NCBI GenBank assembly: GCA_021613375.1
Contig: CM038702.1
Location: 25,241,849-25,305,848 of the forward strand
Length of the DNA: 64,000 bases
Reading direction: 5' to 3'
From: Megaleporinus macrocephalus
Taxonomy: Eukaryota; Chordata; Actinopteri; Characiformes; Anostomidae
Of the stretch, positions 47,030 through 60,331 are shown piece by piece; positions within the stretch are counted from its first letter, which is position 1, and every line of letters starts with the position of its first letter. The notes under the pieces are model-generated. The model worked only from the letters and a program-made list of their open reading frames with translations, was not told the origin of the DNA and ran no database searches. The position numbers and the translations under genes were made by a program.

Positions 47030-49700
47030 TGTTCAAAGCTTTGTTTGATAGTCATGTATTGGCTATTGTTCTGCTCAACAGTATTGATTGTGACTACTGA
47101 AAGTCGCTACTGAAAGATTTGATAAAATGTAATTGTTCTATTACTGTTTTAATAAGATGAACATTATTAAGGTACAGGATCAATCAAAGTAAAAGGATTT
47201 TTGCCTTAAGTCCAAGTGTTTTGGACTTTGACATATGTTTTGAACTCTGACGTAGAATGACCCATATATCCATTACCCATACATATATTGCTAACATTGT
47301 GTGTAAATTTACTAAATCAACTACACAATACACAAATATTACCCTTTGTACAATACAAAACATTTCCTTGTTGGGCTCTTGAATACTATTTGTTTAAAAT
47401 GTATAAAGTCTAAGAATGAAAATGGCTAAAGTGCCAATCCACAGCATGGAGGGAGTGTTTTGTAAGAGTTATCCTGCTTTCTGGCTGTGATCGTATCAGG
47501 GCTCCAATTGGCCGTGTTGACACAGAGACGGTCCTGCTCTGTTGGCCACTCCATTCAGGCCGCTAATCCCCTCTGTTATCACAGCGAGGGACTGTGTCAG
47601 CATGCCGCTTTGTGTCTGCCCTAATCGTGCCATTAGCCTACGAGGAAGCGGCTGCGGCTCGTGACGCTGGTGCATTGTGGGGCTGGATTACAGAAGCACG
47701 CAAACAAACACTTAGGCCTGTTCGGAGAGCAAGTTTCACCCCCAGCACAGTGAGGGAAATCCTGCCACCATCGCACTTTCTCTAAACCAGGCCCAGGACA
47801 CAGCCATGCTTATTCAACTGTTTCACACAGCCTATAGAGCGGCCTTAATCAGCTGTGACCTGTGCTCAGTAGCATAGCGAATCCATCGAAAGGAGCGTGT
47901 ACAGTCACTGAAGCTTGGGAACAGCTAGTTTATCAAATGTTTTTTTGTCAGTTTGCACTAAAATTAAAGGACCCATCCATTTATTTTATTAATTAGTTTA
48001 TGGTGTTAGCTGTAGACTTATATGTGTATGGACTGCCAACTGAAGAGCAATTATTTCTATGATTTTTGCCCTTTTGTGTTTTCTCTGTAGGAGCTGAGTA
48101 GAGTGGTTCTATGTTGGGGTAATTAATTTTTTTCTCAGCCTCACCCAACATACACAAAATTCGTATCTTTAGTTGCGTCTCAGCTACTACACATTTTACA
48201 TGACCTGTCGAATTCATGCTCCGAACGATAGACGCCAACATATCACCAGAAAACGCCCCACCTCCTCATTCCATTCTCACCAGTCTAGGATAAAGTTGTA
48301 AATCTTTATTTCTTTACTTACCAAGAGTGTCTCCAGCATAAGCAAAACAAATGTTAACTCCGGTTTTGTTTGTAATTATGTCAGTTCTTTTGTTTGCTGC
48401 TGTGTGGAGTCTTGCAGAAGTCGTTGTTATAAGGGTCATTTGCTGAGAGTTGTTGTGTTTACTCTTCATTTCACTGGCTACCTGTCCTTAAAGGAGCTAA
48501 CTGGGAGCAGCACCTTTAACATCAGCAGTGCTACTTCTTCATCCTCTCATGTTGGACTGACTAGACTTGATTCTACAGTGACTCACTATTGCCTCTTAGG
48601 TATTTTGAGACAAGACAGGCTGTGGCTAGTTGGTCAGCTTGCTAACTTCAGTAGATTTCTCTGCAGCAGAATACACAGATGTACTTCACATACTGTTAAA
48701 ACATACTGTCATTTCTTCTGATTTTGGAATGGTTTAAACTTGTCTACAGTTCTTGTGAAAGATCAACTTCAGTATTTCACATAAGTTTCATATGGGCTTT
48801 AGAGCTTTTTAAGGGAGCTGCCCCGGTTAGCTCTCCACAGTGACTGTATGTCTGAACTGCCAGGAAGAATGTGCAAGTAAGTGAACTAAGTTGTTGGCTT
48901 GGCTAATCTTGCTGACAAATGCTTGCTTAGCTTATATGTGTTGTCTATCAATCACAGACTGCTGTAACTTTAACAAATGCTAACACTGTTTTGACAACTG
49001 GACAAATTTCTACTTACATTAGTGACTCCAGTACTGTAGTAACTCCAGGTATGAATCTGACCTCTGCTAGGAAGTAAAAGCTTTAAAAACAAATAGCTAA
49101 ACTACTGTCAATCACCACCCAGTCTGAAATGCCCACACAGTCCTAATCAGACAAGAAAGTTTATTTTTTCCAGCTTTTCTCTCTAGTTGAAATATTGTTC
49201 AGAATGTTTTGTTTTCTTTATTTTCCAAACATGACTTCAGGTAATGATCATCTGGTCACATATGTACACACAGAGAGTCAATAGTGTCCCTGTTTATATG
49301 AATAAACAATTCGGTTTCTATTCTGTTGAATGTCAGGGTGTTGACAAACATTTGATGGACTATATATTTTGTGTAGCATATAATTATATAATCATATACA
49401 TGATATACCTGCTGCTGTTGTGGCATAATATAGGTCAGCTTGGAAGCAGTTTCAACTCAATATGTCCGCCATTCTTCTCTGTGACTGAGAGGTGCGATGC
49501 AGGATTGATTTCAGAAGCAGAAAATCAACATGTAAGTCTATTGTTTATTGACATTAGCACAGCATTGTGCAGACCTTGTGCGAATTCAGTTAATGGCTTT
49601 GCCCTTATAAAGCATGATTTCACAAATTAGTTATTGATGAAAAGGTAAATGCGTTCTACAGCAGAGAATTCTTGTTAAAGGCTAAAAACTGATAAAGGTG
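47030..49700. other. Intron sequence, no gene recognised
   Basis: No repeat with definable ends and no coding signal I can support. Open frames at 47594-47785, 48404-48721 and 49244-49630 are short, without domains. Confidence 0.5.
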
Positions 49701-49701
49701 T

Positions 49702-49816
49702 GGATTACATCACACGACCACAAGATTACATCACAGGTCCACAAAATTGCATCACAAGTCTATAAGATTACAAGTCCACAAGATTACACTACATGTCCAA
49801 AAATGTACACCACAAG
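49702..49816 (+). repeat. About 21-bp degenerate tandem repeat
   Basis: Five or so units of 'gattacatcacaggtccacaa' with indels and substitutions. Confidence 0.75.
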
Positions 49817-50799
49817 GCCTAAAATCTAAAAAATGTTCTATGAGTATTGCTCTACTGCAAGTAGAACCATTCAGTCATGCAGAAATACGTTTTTTGAGCT
49901 GTCATGGTTTGGTATAGAACCACAGGCTTTACTCAAGAGTCCGTGAAGGACTCTTTTAAGGATACTACTAGACAATTCAATTAGCTTTGGTCAACAGTTG
50001 TTGCTTTTTAAGGTGCCTTATAAATAAATCTGATATTTCACATGGATGTTTGAAAACCTTTATGAACCTGCTTAATTGACATTGCAGATTGACATTATTA
50101 ATGAATCAATAAGAATCAGTGTTTTATCTTTCATCACTGACTATCAGGGACGACACATACGACCAGCCACCAAATCCCAAAACCCCCGATTCAGCTAAAT
50201 CTAAAGGTTGCTTACCACAGAAACACAACAGCTACAGCAAAAGAGCTCCATCCTGGACAGACTAGCTCAGGGGTCAGCCTTGTTTCATGACATTATTGCT
50301 CAAACACAAGAAGCATTGGTCAGGGATTTCAAAACAACAAACTGCCCTTGCTGTATTTTCTGAAATACTGAAAATGAGCACTCATGAGCACAGTTTTCAA
50401 CCTTTTAAATGAAAAAGCTAATAGACTTTGTAGCTCAAACTGTTGTTTACCCCCTCCCCATGAAAATAACAGAAGATTTATTAGTCAGTCATCAATCTTA
50501 GGACAGCCCCTGCTGTAAACACTCAGCGTCTACTTGCACGTTTTCAAGGCGAGGACTTTATAACATATTTTTTTAAAGCGTTTTATATGGTTTTATTGTG
50601 CATACATTTCTGACATCAGACAGCTGTTCATAAACTTCAGGACAAAATGCTATTTCTGCTTTTTCATACAGTAGGATAGTTAAGCTTGGTCTAAGGCAAA
50701 AGTATTCTATGCCAAGTTTGGTATAATTCTTAAAGTTACACTGGTCTGAGCTTGCAAACAGGTGTAAGTCCTGGTACTGTGCGGGTACATTTATCACTC

Positions 50800-51115
50800 A
50801 CCCGATTTTATTACATGTATCAAGATACAAACTATGTAACTGTTCCCTTAAAGGTTCATCAGTGATTTTAAGGTCCCACTGTGTACTTTTTTCCAGGTGA
50901 CACATACATAATGTTTCATTATCAGTTTTTTTTATCGCAGAACAATAAAAAAAAGGCCAATACATGGTGTATGGAGTCAATCCAATTTTAAAAATAGAAT
51001 TTCAGTTGCATATGGTACAATTATGTTCCCTAATTACAGGCACTGAGATGTGCCCTTGAGGGGACCACCCCAGAGACAAGAAGGGGACCACCCCAGTGAC
51101 AGTTCTGTACCTTTT
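50800..51115 (+). repeat. Dispersed repeat, copy paired with 29640-29985
   Basis: Shares ordered words with the first copy. Here the 'ggggaccaccccag' block is duplicated ('gagacaagaaggggaccaccccagtgacag'). Confidence 0.65.
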
Positions 51116-51419
51116 TTTCTGAATAATAATCAATAAGTAGGTATGTAATGAAACACTCTTCTGTCCACGATTTGTATTCCAATGATACTTTAAATGAAGT
51201 TTGATTGAAGGAAACTTATGACTATGTTCATATTGTTGCACAGATTTGCAGTGACACAGGGTCTGGGGGGGCGAAGGAGCTAGGTGCTGATTGTTTAAAA
51301 ACACTGGTGTTTAAAAATGCAGTGGCATGTTGTATTTAATAGAACGTCCATTGTCCATGACGCACTGTCACTTTTACATGGAGATATATTTATCATTGCA
51401 ATGCATTGTTTCCCCTAAT

Positions 51420-51600
51420 TGGTATGAAAAAAAAATGCTTGCTGAAACTGCTGTTCTGATGGAAGAAAATGACAATTTTGAAACTTATTGTCGCTCTCAG
51501 AACAAAAATATTATAATGAAAGTTCAAGTAACAAGATTTTTTTCCCAAGTAAATTTGAGCTATTTGTATCAGTCCGTTCATCATGACATTTTAATACTAG
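51420..51600. repeat. MITE-like repeat (family of 36736-36916), diverged copy
   Basis: 'aatgaaagttcaagtaacaag', 'tttgagctatttgtatcagtcc' and 'catcatgacatttt' follow the family order. Ends lost. Confidence 0.45.
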
Positions 51601-51619
51601 GAAATCAGTAACTGGACTT

Positions 51620-53600
51620 TAAAAATTTTGCAGAAAAATTGTGTTTTTTGTGCAACAGGGACAATACGTTGTTCTGACATAATTGTGTTCTTAGTTGCAC
51701 ATCAGTTAAGAGCACATCTTCTGCACAGATGTCCTTCACCACGGTTTAAGTTTTCTTAAAAAAGCTCTTTCAACAACAACAATTAACAAATTCATCACCT
51801 CAGTGAGGGTGTAAACCACATCCAATACTGCAAAATGTTCTCCTTGAAAATTTGAAAAAAATAATTTTGAAAAAAAATTGTTCAATTTATTCCATTCATT
51901 TATGTTAATCCACTCAAGCTTGACTGCTCTTCTTCTGCTGAGTTATCCCAGAATTTTCCAAACTTCAGTACCGTTCACTCAGGAATTATCAATCTGATCA
52001 GGAATGGTAAACTCGTAAAACTCATTAAGTATGAATCTGTTGCAGCAGTGCACACCCATCTACTGTACTTGTGATTGACAAAAAGAATCCATTTAACATC
52101 ACTTACCTCAGGGCAGACCCCAGAGCACAAATTCATTGTTGGTCCAACCCTCACTCAACCCTCATCACTCGTTCCTCCCACATAGTGCCTCCCATATAAT
52201 TTTGCTTACTTCTAAAGCCTATTGTTTCCTTTAACCTACAGCCGCCAAACTGCATGTACTCACTCAGGACAGGTCCCCGATACTTTAATCCGCAGACATG
52301 CAGGCCTACACTCCTTTGTGTCATTTATTCATCCCCCGTTTCTCACATATACTTCCATTCATTTCCAACAACACCTTGCAACTTCTTGTCAACCACCAAA
52401 CAACCACTCATACCATTGCTAACTGCCTCAGCAGCCATGCTCAAATTGCTTAAGCTGCGCACTCTATGCTTTTTCTTCAGAAAAAGCACTTTTCTACTTT
52501 TTTTTTCCACTGTAAAACCAGTATGAAAAGGTACACATATACCTTTTATCCTGCAAAGGTTAGTTTAGTTTACCATTAAACCTTATTTAAGGTTCAGAAT
52601 TAGACTTCAAAACCACTGCTTCTTTTGATGGCACATTGAATTGTTCACTCTTTGATGAGGAAAAATGATCTGTACAGTAGTCTTGTTTTCTAAAAGTATA
52701 TATAAAACTATAGCTTTACTAATTGACTCTTTAAGAACCATTTGTAAGGGCTTTAGTGAATTACATCATAGCTGTGAAAACCCACTAGGACCAAGCTGTA
52801 ACTCTCGCTCCCAATTTAGCCCCTTCAAGCATCAATATCGGCAACGGCAACAAATTGTTCATATCGGCTGGACCCCAGACCAGGCTCGAGCCCTTTTTTA
52901 ACGATGCAGCACACACACTTAACAAGCTCATCCGTTCCCGACTGCTGAAGGTGCTTGCCGTGACAGCAGCTGCTGAAAGAGTGTGAGATAGATTTCAGAG
53001 ATAGCACACGGAGTGAGGCCTTGGACAGCTCAGTAAGTGAGTGCTTTATCTGATCTGATGTGTGAGAAATCTCATTTCATCAGGCCAAGAATCCACCAGG
53101 ACTTGCACATACCCTCTCGCGCACACCGAAGGAGCACTACGGAAACCCAGAGGAGACAATTTGCTCAACCAAGACTTCAATCAGTCGGCTGAAAAAAAGA
53201 AACAACAACCAGAAAGTGCAAGTGTTCTGGACCTACTGTCTGAAGCATGTTATAGATATTTAATGTGTGTGTATCAAAGATTAAAACAAACTCACATGCA
53301 GACTTACCAGTGTAGATGATTCATAACATTCCGACAGTTTTTACTCCGACATTCTTAAAAACAGGGCCTCCCAAAAGGCTCTTGGCTTAGATATATATGG
53401 TTCTAGAAAGAAATCTATTAATCAGTGTGGAACATTTACATTATGTGGATTCTCCTGAAATGTTTAATTTATCAAGCAATTCTTTATAGAGGCATCAACT
53501 GAAAGCTTGAATTGATTATATTGCATGTGAAGTGAAGCCCTTTTGGTACCATGATTGTTGAATATGCATTCCGGCCTAAACCTAGAGTTTAATACTGTAG
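51620..53600. other. Intron sequence, no gene recognised
   Basis: Open frames at 52222-52526, 52665-52901 and 53062-53319 show no domain I can name. Confidence 0.45.
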
Positions 53601-53770
53601 TGTCTTGATTATTAAGGAAACACAGGAAACATTATAACCTCTGCTATGAGTAGTGCTCTTTAATAAGACCAGAAGAATTTAACAAGGAATATAATATTGC
53701 ACCTCCCATATGTCTCTGAGGAGCTCGCCACCATTAGCATAGAAAATGGCCAATATTAAAAAACCGTTGC

Positions 53771-54006
53771 ATTTGTCCCACCCAAGAATTGTGCTGCAGT
53801 GTGGGGACATGTTTTGCCAGAAAACCAAACAACCTTCTTATTATATGCTACGCTGTGTGGTGCTGGGCTTTTCTTTAACCTTTGTTAAGGTTTGTATTCA
53901 AAAATAAAAAGATCACAGTCGCCTTTTCCACAAATGCTAAATCTCTAAACGGCTCATTTTGGGTACAAACTGGACTGTGACCTAATATTTAGCTTCCCAG
54001 AGACAC
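53771..54006 (+). repeat. Duplicated segment, copy 1
   Basis: Starts ATTTGTCCCACCCAAGAATT and ends 'cttcccagagacac'. It aligns along its whole length with 56804-57101 in the same orientation, but lacks about 57 bp present there ('ctctgcctgg … aactgaact'). Confidence 0.85.
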
Positions 54007-54594
54007 TTATCATTTCCTTCAAACACGTTTCTATTCATACATGCTTCAAAAAACACATCTGTGAGAATGCGGCTTTTTGTTTTTTATGACTAGCTCCACT
54101 ATAGAATTAGGTGAGAAATGCTCAAAAGTGTGACCACTCCAAGAAAACGACAAGTACAATGGATGTGGAAGGCTGATCTGTTGTAATAGAGGCTGCACCT
54201 TCAAATGCCACTTCCAAGCCTGAGTGCCATATTAGCAAATCCCACAGACAGCACTAGCACCTCGCTAGCACATCCAGTGCAATCATCCAGCGAGAACGCT
54301 GAGCAGCGACACAGGGCAGTGATGGCACTTGTAGTAAAAGAGCTACGTCCTTTCTCAGTTATCAAGTCACCGTTATTTAGGTAGGCAGTGTTAAATGATC
54401 AGAGCTCATGCTGTGCTCAGGGTTGCACATATCAGAAGATTAGCTAGTAAATAGGACTTAGCTCTGTTTGGGTGCTTGTTCGTAGATACGCCCAGCGCAT
54501 GTTAAAAAAGCACTGAGGTCTGGAGAACACATATCCTGCTTTTTCTTTGTGTTAAAAGCACATAGCTCTAACAGAAGTGTAGCACTTCTGCCTG

Positions 54595-55364
54595 CCCTTA
54601 CAAAAAAGAAGTTTTTAAAAGTGTACCATTAGTTTGCTTCTTTTAAACTAAAATGAAGTGAGTATGCTTTCAGTTTACTTTTTATGTACTTCTCAGTGGT
54701 ATACTAAACACAGTTATACTTAAGTATGCTTGGGTTATACTGACAAGTATAGAACAGTCTATATATTAAACAGTCTATATATCTAGTATATTTGGCCTTT
54801 ACTTGTACTTAAACTTCTGATTGAGATAGTAGTAGTAAGTATTCTTGCTCTGCACAAAAACACATCGAGTACAATATTTATTTAAAATTTTATTTATAAA
54901 GATACAAATATGTTTCTTAATCTGAGTGTGTATTGTTTATTTTATGTGTGTCCACTGGTGAGTAAGTAAACATTGTTAATTTCAATTTTAAGTAGAAAAA
55001 AACCCTTAAACCTAGTCATATACTTTAAAGTACAACAATAATAAAAGCACTAAATTATAATTATTATGTTCAGTTCACTTAAAGAAAACGTACAAACTAG
55101 TAAACTAAAAGTAAACCCCTAAGTTTACTTTTAATGTAGTTGCAGTACAAAAGATGTAATCTAGTTGTTTACTTGGTTTACTACTCTTACACTTAAAGTG
55201 TACTTAAAAGTATACTTTTAAAAACTAGAAAGTGGGCCAATTTAGTCCCAAGAAGTATTAATATTGTACATATACAAGTGTACTAGTACAATGACATTAG
55301 TATAGTAACTGCATAAAGTATACTTAATAAAATGAACTTTAAGTATACACATTTTCTGTAAGGG
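54595..55364. mobile_element. Non-autonomous DNA element with CCCTTACA termini
   Basis: A 770-bp element. The left end CCCTTACAAAAAAG and right end TTTTCTGTAAGGG are inverted repeats. The interior is almost wholly made of 'aagtatacttaaagtac'-type words in both orientations, giving strong internal palindromes. No coding region; target-site duplication not evident. Confidence 0.75.
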
Positions 55365-55722
55365 TGTCTCCACATTCACCTATACCTCTCATAAACTCAT
55401 GTGTCATTAAGAATCCCAAGGTCACCAGTTGTAAAATAAACCTTGCTGGCCATGCAAGTGCAATGTAATAATAAGCATGTCCTAGTTTCAGACAGCACAA
55501 GAACAAGTACTTTCTTAAGAACATTACTTGACAGTGACTCTACACACACTGTATCAGCGATGGAGAAAAAATGAGACAGAAAGTATTAGCACTAGTGTAG
55601 CTGGAAATATCTGTGACATTGTGTAAGAATTTGGCATAATAGATAAAACAGTGCCTGATATTGTCAATAATATTGCAGTGAGTGTAGCAATAAAAAAGCC
55701 ACACATGTGAAAGATGAAACAA

Positions 55723-56248
55723 GGGTGTGTCTCAAAAACCTAGTGAGGGTCTAAGTAGTGCACTGTCTAGGGAGCTGTTTAAGTATCTGTCCTCATTTCT
55801 CCTCATAAACAGATTACTGAGACGCTCTAGTTAGAGAGAGACAGCGTCATGGCTTGTTCCCCCCCACTGCAGCACGCTACCTGTGGTTTAGCTGGTTGCT
55901 AAGCTACCGGCCAGCATCCAAAACAATAGCCTAAGGCTTAAAAATTCACTAGCATAAATGCTAATAGCGTGAGTATAAAACTGCTAAATGGTTAAGGACT
56001 TGTTACAGAGTTGTAAATAAAATACTGTTTTGTGTGATTATATGACAAGAAACACATCAAAACACCAGAGAGAATCCAAATAACTAACATTTTAAAACCA
56101 CCTCACTGCTCGTAGATTTGCCTGTGTTGCATGTTCAGACAGCATGTTTAAGGTATGTAAAAATTGGGACAGCCTAAATGTCGGGAGTGCATGCTATGAC
56201 ATGAAATGCTGTCTATGTAGGCAGCTCACTAGGTTTTAAGACGCACCC
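55723..56248. mobile_element. Non-autonomous DNA element with GGGTGYGTCT termini
   Basis: A 526-bp element. The left end GGGTGTGTCTCAAAAACCTA and right end, complement of GGGTGCGTCTTAAAACCTAG, are inverted repeats over about 25 bp including 'ctagtgag'. Inner blocks 'cactgtctagggagctg' and 'gctgtctatgtaggcagctc' also mirror one another. Class unknown. Confidence 0.75.
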
Positions 56249-56349
56249 AAGATATTCCTTCTATCTGAACATCTGGCATCGTATTTCACAATACTGGAAT
56301 TATCTAGTACCGCATCAATAAGTAGAACTAAACTAGACAAACGTGTAGC

Positions 56350-56803
56350 CCAGAGGTCACTAATAGGCGGGACGCGGGCCGGGGTACGGGTAAACTATTG
56401 AGAATTGGGGCTTACATTTAACAGTCTTCACGGAATACGGGCTTTGCCAATCGCATGCGTTGTAAGTTCACCAAAGGCGCTCCTCAGCCAATCAGAACTG
56501 TGCAGATTTGGGAGTGCGGCGCGCACACAGGCGAGTTACAAAGCGAGAAGCAGCAGTCGGAGAATAAAGCGAGAAAAAAGAAAAGTAAATGCCGAAAACT
56601 GCTTTTCAACCAATCATGGAGAGACGTATGTTTATATTCTCCCCACAGGGAGCTCCAAACCAACAGATCAAGATGTGAAACAGTTAACAGGAAGCTTTTT
56701 CTATAAATAACTTTAAGGTGCACTTTTTTCAAAAGCATAGTTTTTTTATGTAGACATTTTTAGCATTTAAAACAATAAATATAGTTGAAATATACTGACC
56801 AGT
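56350..56803 (+). pseudogene. hAT element relic with transposase N-terminal fragment, 3'-truncated
   Basis: Begins CAGAGGTCACTAATAGGCGG, matching the minus-strand end of the hAT copy at 45701-46411, and shares its 'caatcagaactgtgcaga' and 'agcgagaagcagcagtcgg' interior. One frame reads KREKRKVNAENCF and then ETYVYILPTGSSKP, resembling the N-terminus of hAT transposases of the type captured by ZBED/GTF2IRD2-like genes. The frame is not intact and the zinc finger expected next is missing. It stops at about 56803, exactly where the duplicated segment begins. Confidence 0.7.
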
Positions 56804-57101
56804 ATTTGTCCCACCCAAGAATTGTGCTACAGGGTGGGGGAATGTTTTGTCAGCAAATCAAACAGCCTTCTCATTTTATTGTTGTGCAGCGCTGGGCTTT
56901 TCTTTCAACCTCAGTTAAAGCTGGTGTTAAAGTGACTGTTCAAAGATAAAAAGATCACAGTCACCTCTGCCTGGCACGACGACCGCCGAGATGACAGAAC
57001 AGCTGTCAAACTGAACTTTTCCACACGTTCTAAATCTCTAAAAGCAGCTCATTTTGGGTACAGACTGGGCTGTAAACTTACATATAGCCTTCCAGAGACA
57101 C
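56804..57101 (+). repeat. Duplicated segment, copy 2
   Basis: Longer copy of 53771-54006 (298 versus 236 bp), 3.03 kb downstream, containing a roughly 57-bp stretch absent from copy 1. It abuts the broken end of the hAT relic. Confidence 0.85.
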
Positions 57102-57961
57102 CCAGCGTTGCAGCTACTGAATGAAGGGATGAAGCTTTTCACGCTACTTTCATTTTCCAACATGGACAGTGGGCCTAATAGCTACAACCAGAGCAGCATT
57201 AGTTTAGTGGTTATACGTACATACAGCACTAAATGAGTGCCAGAGCCAAATATTTAACAAACCATACAGAAGACACATACATTCATACAGCAATATAACA
57301 TTCCTCTGCATAATGTTTAGCCTTCCTTCTGCTTTTACCAGGTAATAAAAAATAATTTTAAATGAAAAGTAATTAATCAGACTGAAATAAAAAATCCAAA
57401 GCAGCTGTACAGACTAAAAGGGAACCTTGCATATATACATGTCACACCGCACTGCACATTTCCATCTAGAAAATATTTCTTTATTTCCTTTAAAACAATT
57501 CAAAGCAGCCAGTAAATGTTATACAGACCAGTGTAAAAGTGTCAGCCATGAAAACTGTTTAAAACTATTTGTGTGGACAGTAAGTGTGTTGTTACCAGTA
57601 GAAACAACTATATACCACTAAATTAAATACCAACGAGCCTAACAACCAATACTGAGCTTGTTTGAGGAGAGATTTAAAAATGGTTCAGCTCACACAATCA
57701 ATAATAAACGATATCACTACTGCCCAGATACAGATCACCATCTCAGCTGCCTCAGTGGACTTTAACGGTATTTCATTTAGAGTCTGATACAGATCAATAT
57801 GCTAAGGCTTTAACCTTAATAGTTATTGAAATATAAACCAGTACTAGATAAAACATGTACAATAACACAGAGACAGAACTACCAGCCAGTCTACATACCT
57901 CTGAACAGCGACATCATCATCATCATGTCCTATATCCTCAAAAACAACACGGCTTTCAGCT

Positions 57962-59562
57962 TCATTTCTCTCTCTCCTCTCTCACTCTCTTTTTCCTCTC
58001 TCTCTCCTCTCTCACTTTCTCCTCTCTCCTCTCTCACTCTCTTTTTCCTCTCTCTCTCCTCTCTCACTCTCTTTCTCCTCTCTCTCTCCTCTCTCACTCT
58101 CTTTTTCCTCTCTCTCTCCTCTCTCACTCTCGTTTTCCTCTCTCTCTCCTCTCACTCTTTCTCCTCTATCCTCTCTCACTCTCTTTTTCCTCTCTCTCTC
58201 CTCTCTCACTCTCTTTCTCCTCTCTCTCCTCTCTCACTCTCTTTTTCCTCTCTCTCCTCTCTCACTCTCGTTTTCCTCTCTCTCTCCTCTCACTCTTTCT
58301 CCTCTATCCTCTCTCACTCTCTTTTTCTCTCTCTCTCCTCTCTCACTCTCTTTCTCCTCTCTCTCTCCTCTCTCACTCTCTTTTACCTCTCTCTTTCCTC
58401 TCTTACTCTCCTTCTCCTCTCTCCTTTCTCACTCTCTTTCTCCTCTCTCTCTCCTCTCTCACTCTATTTCTCCTCTCTCTCCTCTCTCACTCTCTTTCTC
58501 CTCTCTCTTTCCTCTCTTACTCTCTTTTTCCTCTCTCTCTCTACTCTATTTCTCTCACCTAACTCTCTCACACTCCACTCTACCTCTCTCTCTCCTAACT
58601 CTCTCACTCTACCTCTCTCTCTCCTAACACCCCCACTCTCCACTCTACCTCTCTCTCTCCTAACTCTCTTACCCTACCTCTCTCTCTCCTAACTCTCTCA
58701 CTCTCCACTCTATCTCTCTCTCTCCTAACTCTCTCGACTCTACCTCTCTCTCCTAACTCTCTTACTTTAACTCTCTCTTTCCTAACTCTCTCACTCCACC
58801 TCTCTCTCCTAACTCTCTCACTCTCCACTCTCCCTCTCTCTCTTCTAACTCTCTCACTCTACCTCTCTCTCTCCTAACTCTCTCACTCTCCACTCTACCT
58901 CTCTCTCTTTCCTCTCTCACTCTCCACTCTACCCCTCTCTCCTAACTCTCTCTTCTCTCTCTCTCACTCTCTTTCTCCTCTCTCTTTCTCCTCTCTCCAC
59001 TCTATTTAACTCTCTTCCCTGAATCTCCACTCCACATCTCTCTCCTCTCTAACTCTGTTTCTCCTCTCTCTCTCCACTTTCTCTCTCGCACCCTATCTCT
59101 CTTTCCTTTCTTTCTTTCTTTCTTTTTACTCCCTTATTCTCTTTCTCCTCTTTTTATTTTGTCTTTCTTTCATCCCCCTCTCTCTGTCCTCACTCACTCT
59201 CTTTCTCCTCTCTCCCTCTCTCTACTATTTATCTCTTTTTTCTCTCTCTCTGTTTCTCCTACTCTCTACTCCTACCCTCAATCTTTTTCTCTTTCCACTC
59301 TCTCTCTACCCTATATCTCTCTCCTCTTTCTCTTTCTCTTCACTCACTCTCTCACTATCTCCTCTCTCTTTCTCTCCTCTTTCCCTTCTTTTCTTGCTCT
59401 CTTTCAACAGTCTTGCTGCTCGCTACCTTCTCGCTACCTTTCTGTCTCTTCTCCTTATTGGGTTTCAGTCCTGTCACTTTTTGTTTATCCACTCTCTCAT
59501 CTACCACTCTCTTTTACTCTCTTTTTGCCTTCCTCTGTTTCTCACTTTTGTTGCTCTGTCTG

Positions 59563-59596
<34 letters not shown>

Positions 59597-59625
59597 CCTC
59601 CCTCCCTTTTTTTCCCTTCTAACTT
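57962..59625 (+). repeat. Polypyrimidine tract of about 1.66 kb
   Basis: Almost pure C/T on the plus strand with sparse A. From 57962 to about 58550 it is a 26-30-bp repeat (CTCTCTCCTCTCTCACTCTC then 'tttttcct'). From 58550 to about 58960 the unit shifts to 'ctctctcctaactctctcactct'. Beyond that it degrades, ending in (TC)n at 59570-59597. Open frames of 288, 235 and 156 aa (Ser/Leu-rich) are artefacts. Confidence 0.95.
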
Positions 59626-60029
59626 GTGACAGAAAATAGACCGCTTTTGGTCTCCGCCGACATCAGAGACGTATGAGAATCAAAGCAAGTCACTTGCTTC
59701 TTGGTGGTAGGAAAGAAAAAAAACAGACCCGGAAGAAAAATAACTTCTTTTTATTTTTCTGGAATCTGGAACGGTTTGACAGTGAGCGAAGGCGAGATCT
59801 CTGAGAAAACAACAGGCTTTGCTGGCTTTCTGGCTGAACTCGTCCTCTAATCTCACGCCATCCAGGAAAGAAAGAAAGCGGCACAAAAGAAACATAAAAT
59901 GCTAGTGGCCTCCAAGCGTAGCCCAGTAGTAGCGGACCCCGCGTGTTTGGAGAGAAGAATAGAGGCCATGGCTGTGAAGGACAGGCAGTGTGGTGGGACT
60001 TGACACAGAGAGAAAAAAAAGGGAAAACT

Positions 60030-60148
60030 AAGCAGAGGGATGAAAAAGAGAGAGAGAAAAAGAGGAGGCTAACTGATAGAGATAGAGAGATAGAATGGAT
60101 GGAGAACAATGATGTCAGAGAGTGTCACTGCCTGCATTTATTAACATG

Positions 60149-60193
<45 letters not shown>

Positions 60194-60262
60194 GGAGAGC
60201 GGGAGAGAGAGAGGGAGAGAGAGAGAGAGCGGGAGAGAGAGAGGGAGAGAGAGAGAGAGAGA
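60030..60262 (+). repeat. GA-rich tract
   Basis: Purine-rich from about 60030, with (GA)n and 'gcgggaga' interruptions at 60152-60262. Complementary in composition to the CT tract 400 bp upstream. Confidence 0.9.
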
Positions 60263-60325
60263 ATGACATAATCTCTGGGTTTATTCAGGCCTGAAAAGTT
60301 CTCAGCAAAAATAGCTGAGCACGAA

Positions 60326-60331
60326 CACACA

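Noticed and set aside
53062..53319. 85-aa open frame as a possible gene
   Set aside because: No recognisable domain, no splice context that fits, and length within chance expectation.
56405..56710. 101-aa open frame as a possible host ZBED-like gene
   Set aside because: It is a truncated hAT transposase start within an element sharing ends with 45701-46411; no zinc finger and no intact frame.
57826..58692. 288-aa plus-strand Ser/Leu-rich open frame
   Set aside because: Lies in the polypyrimidine tract; composition lacks stop codons on that strand and there is no domain.
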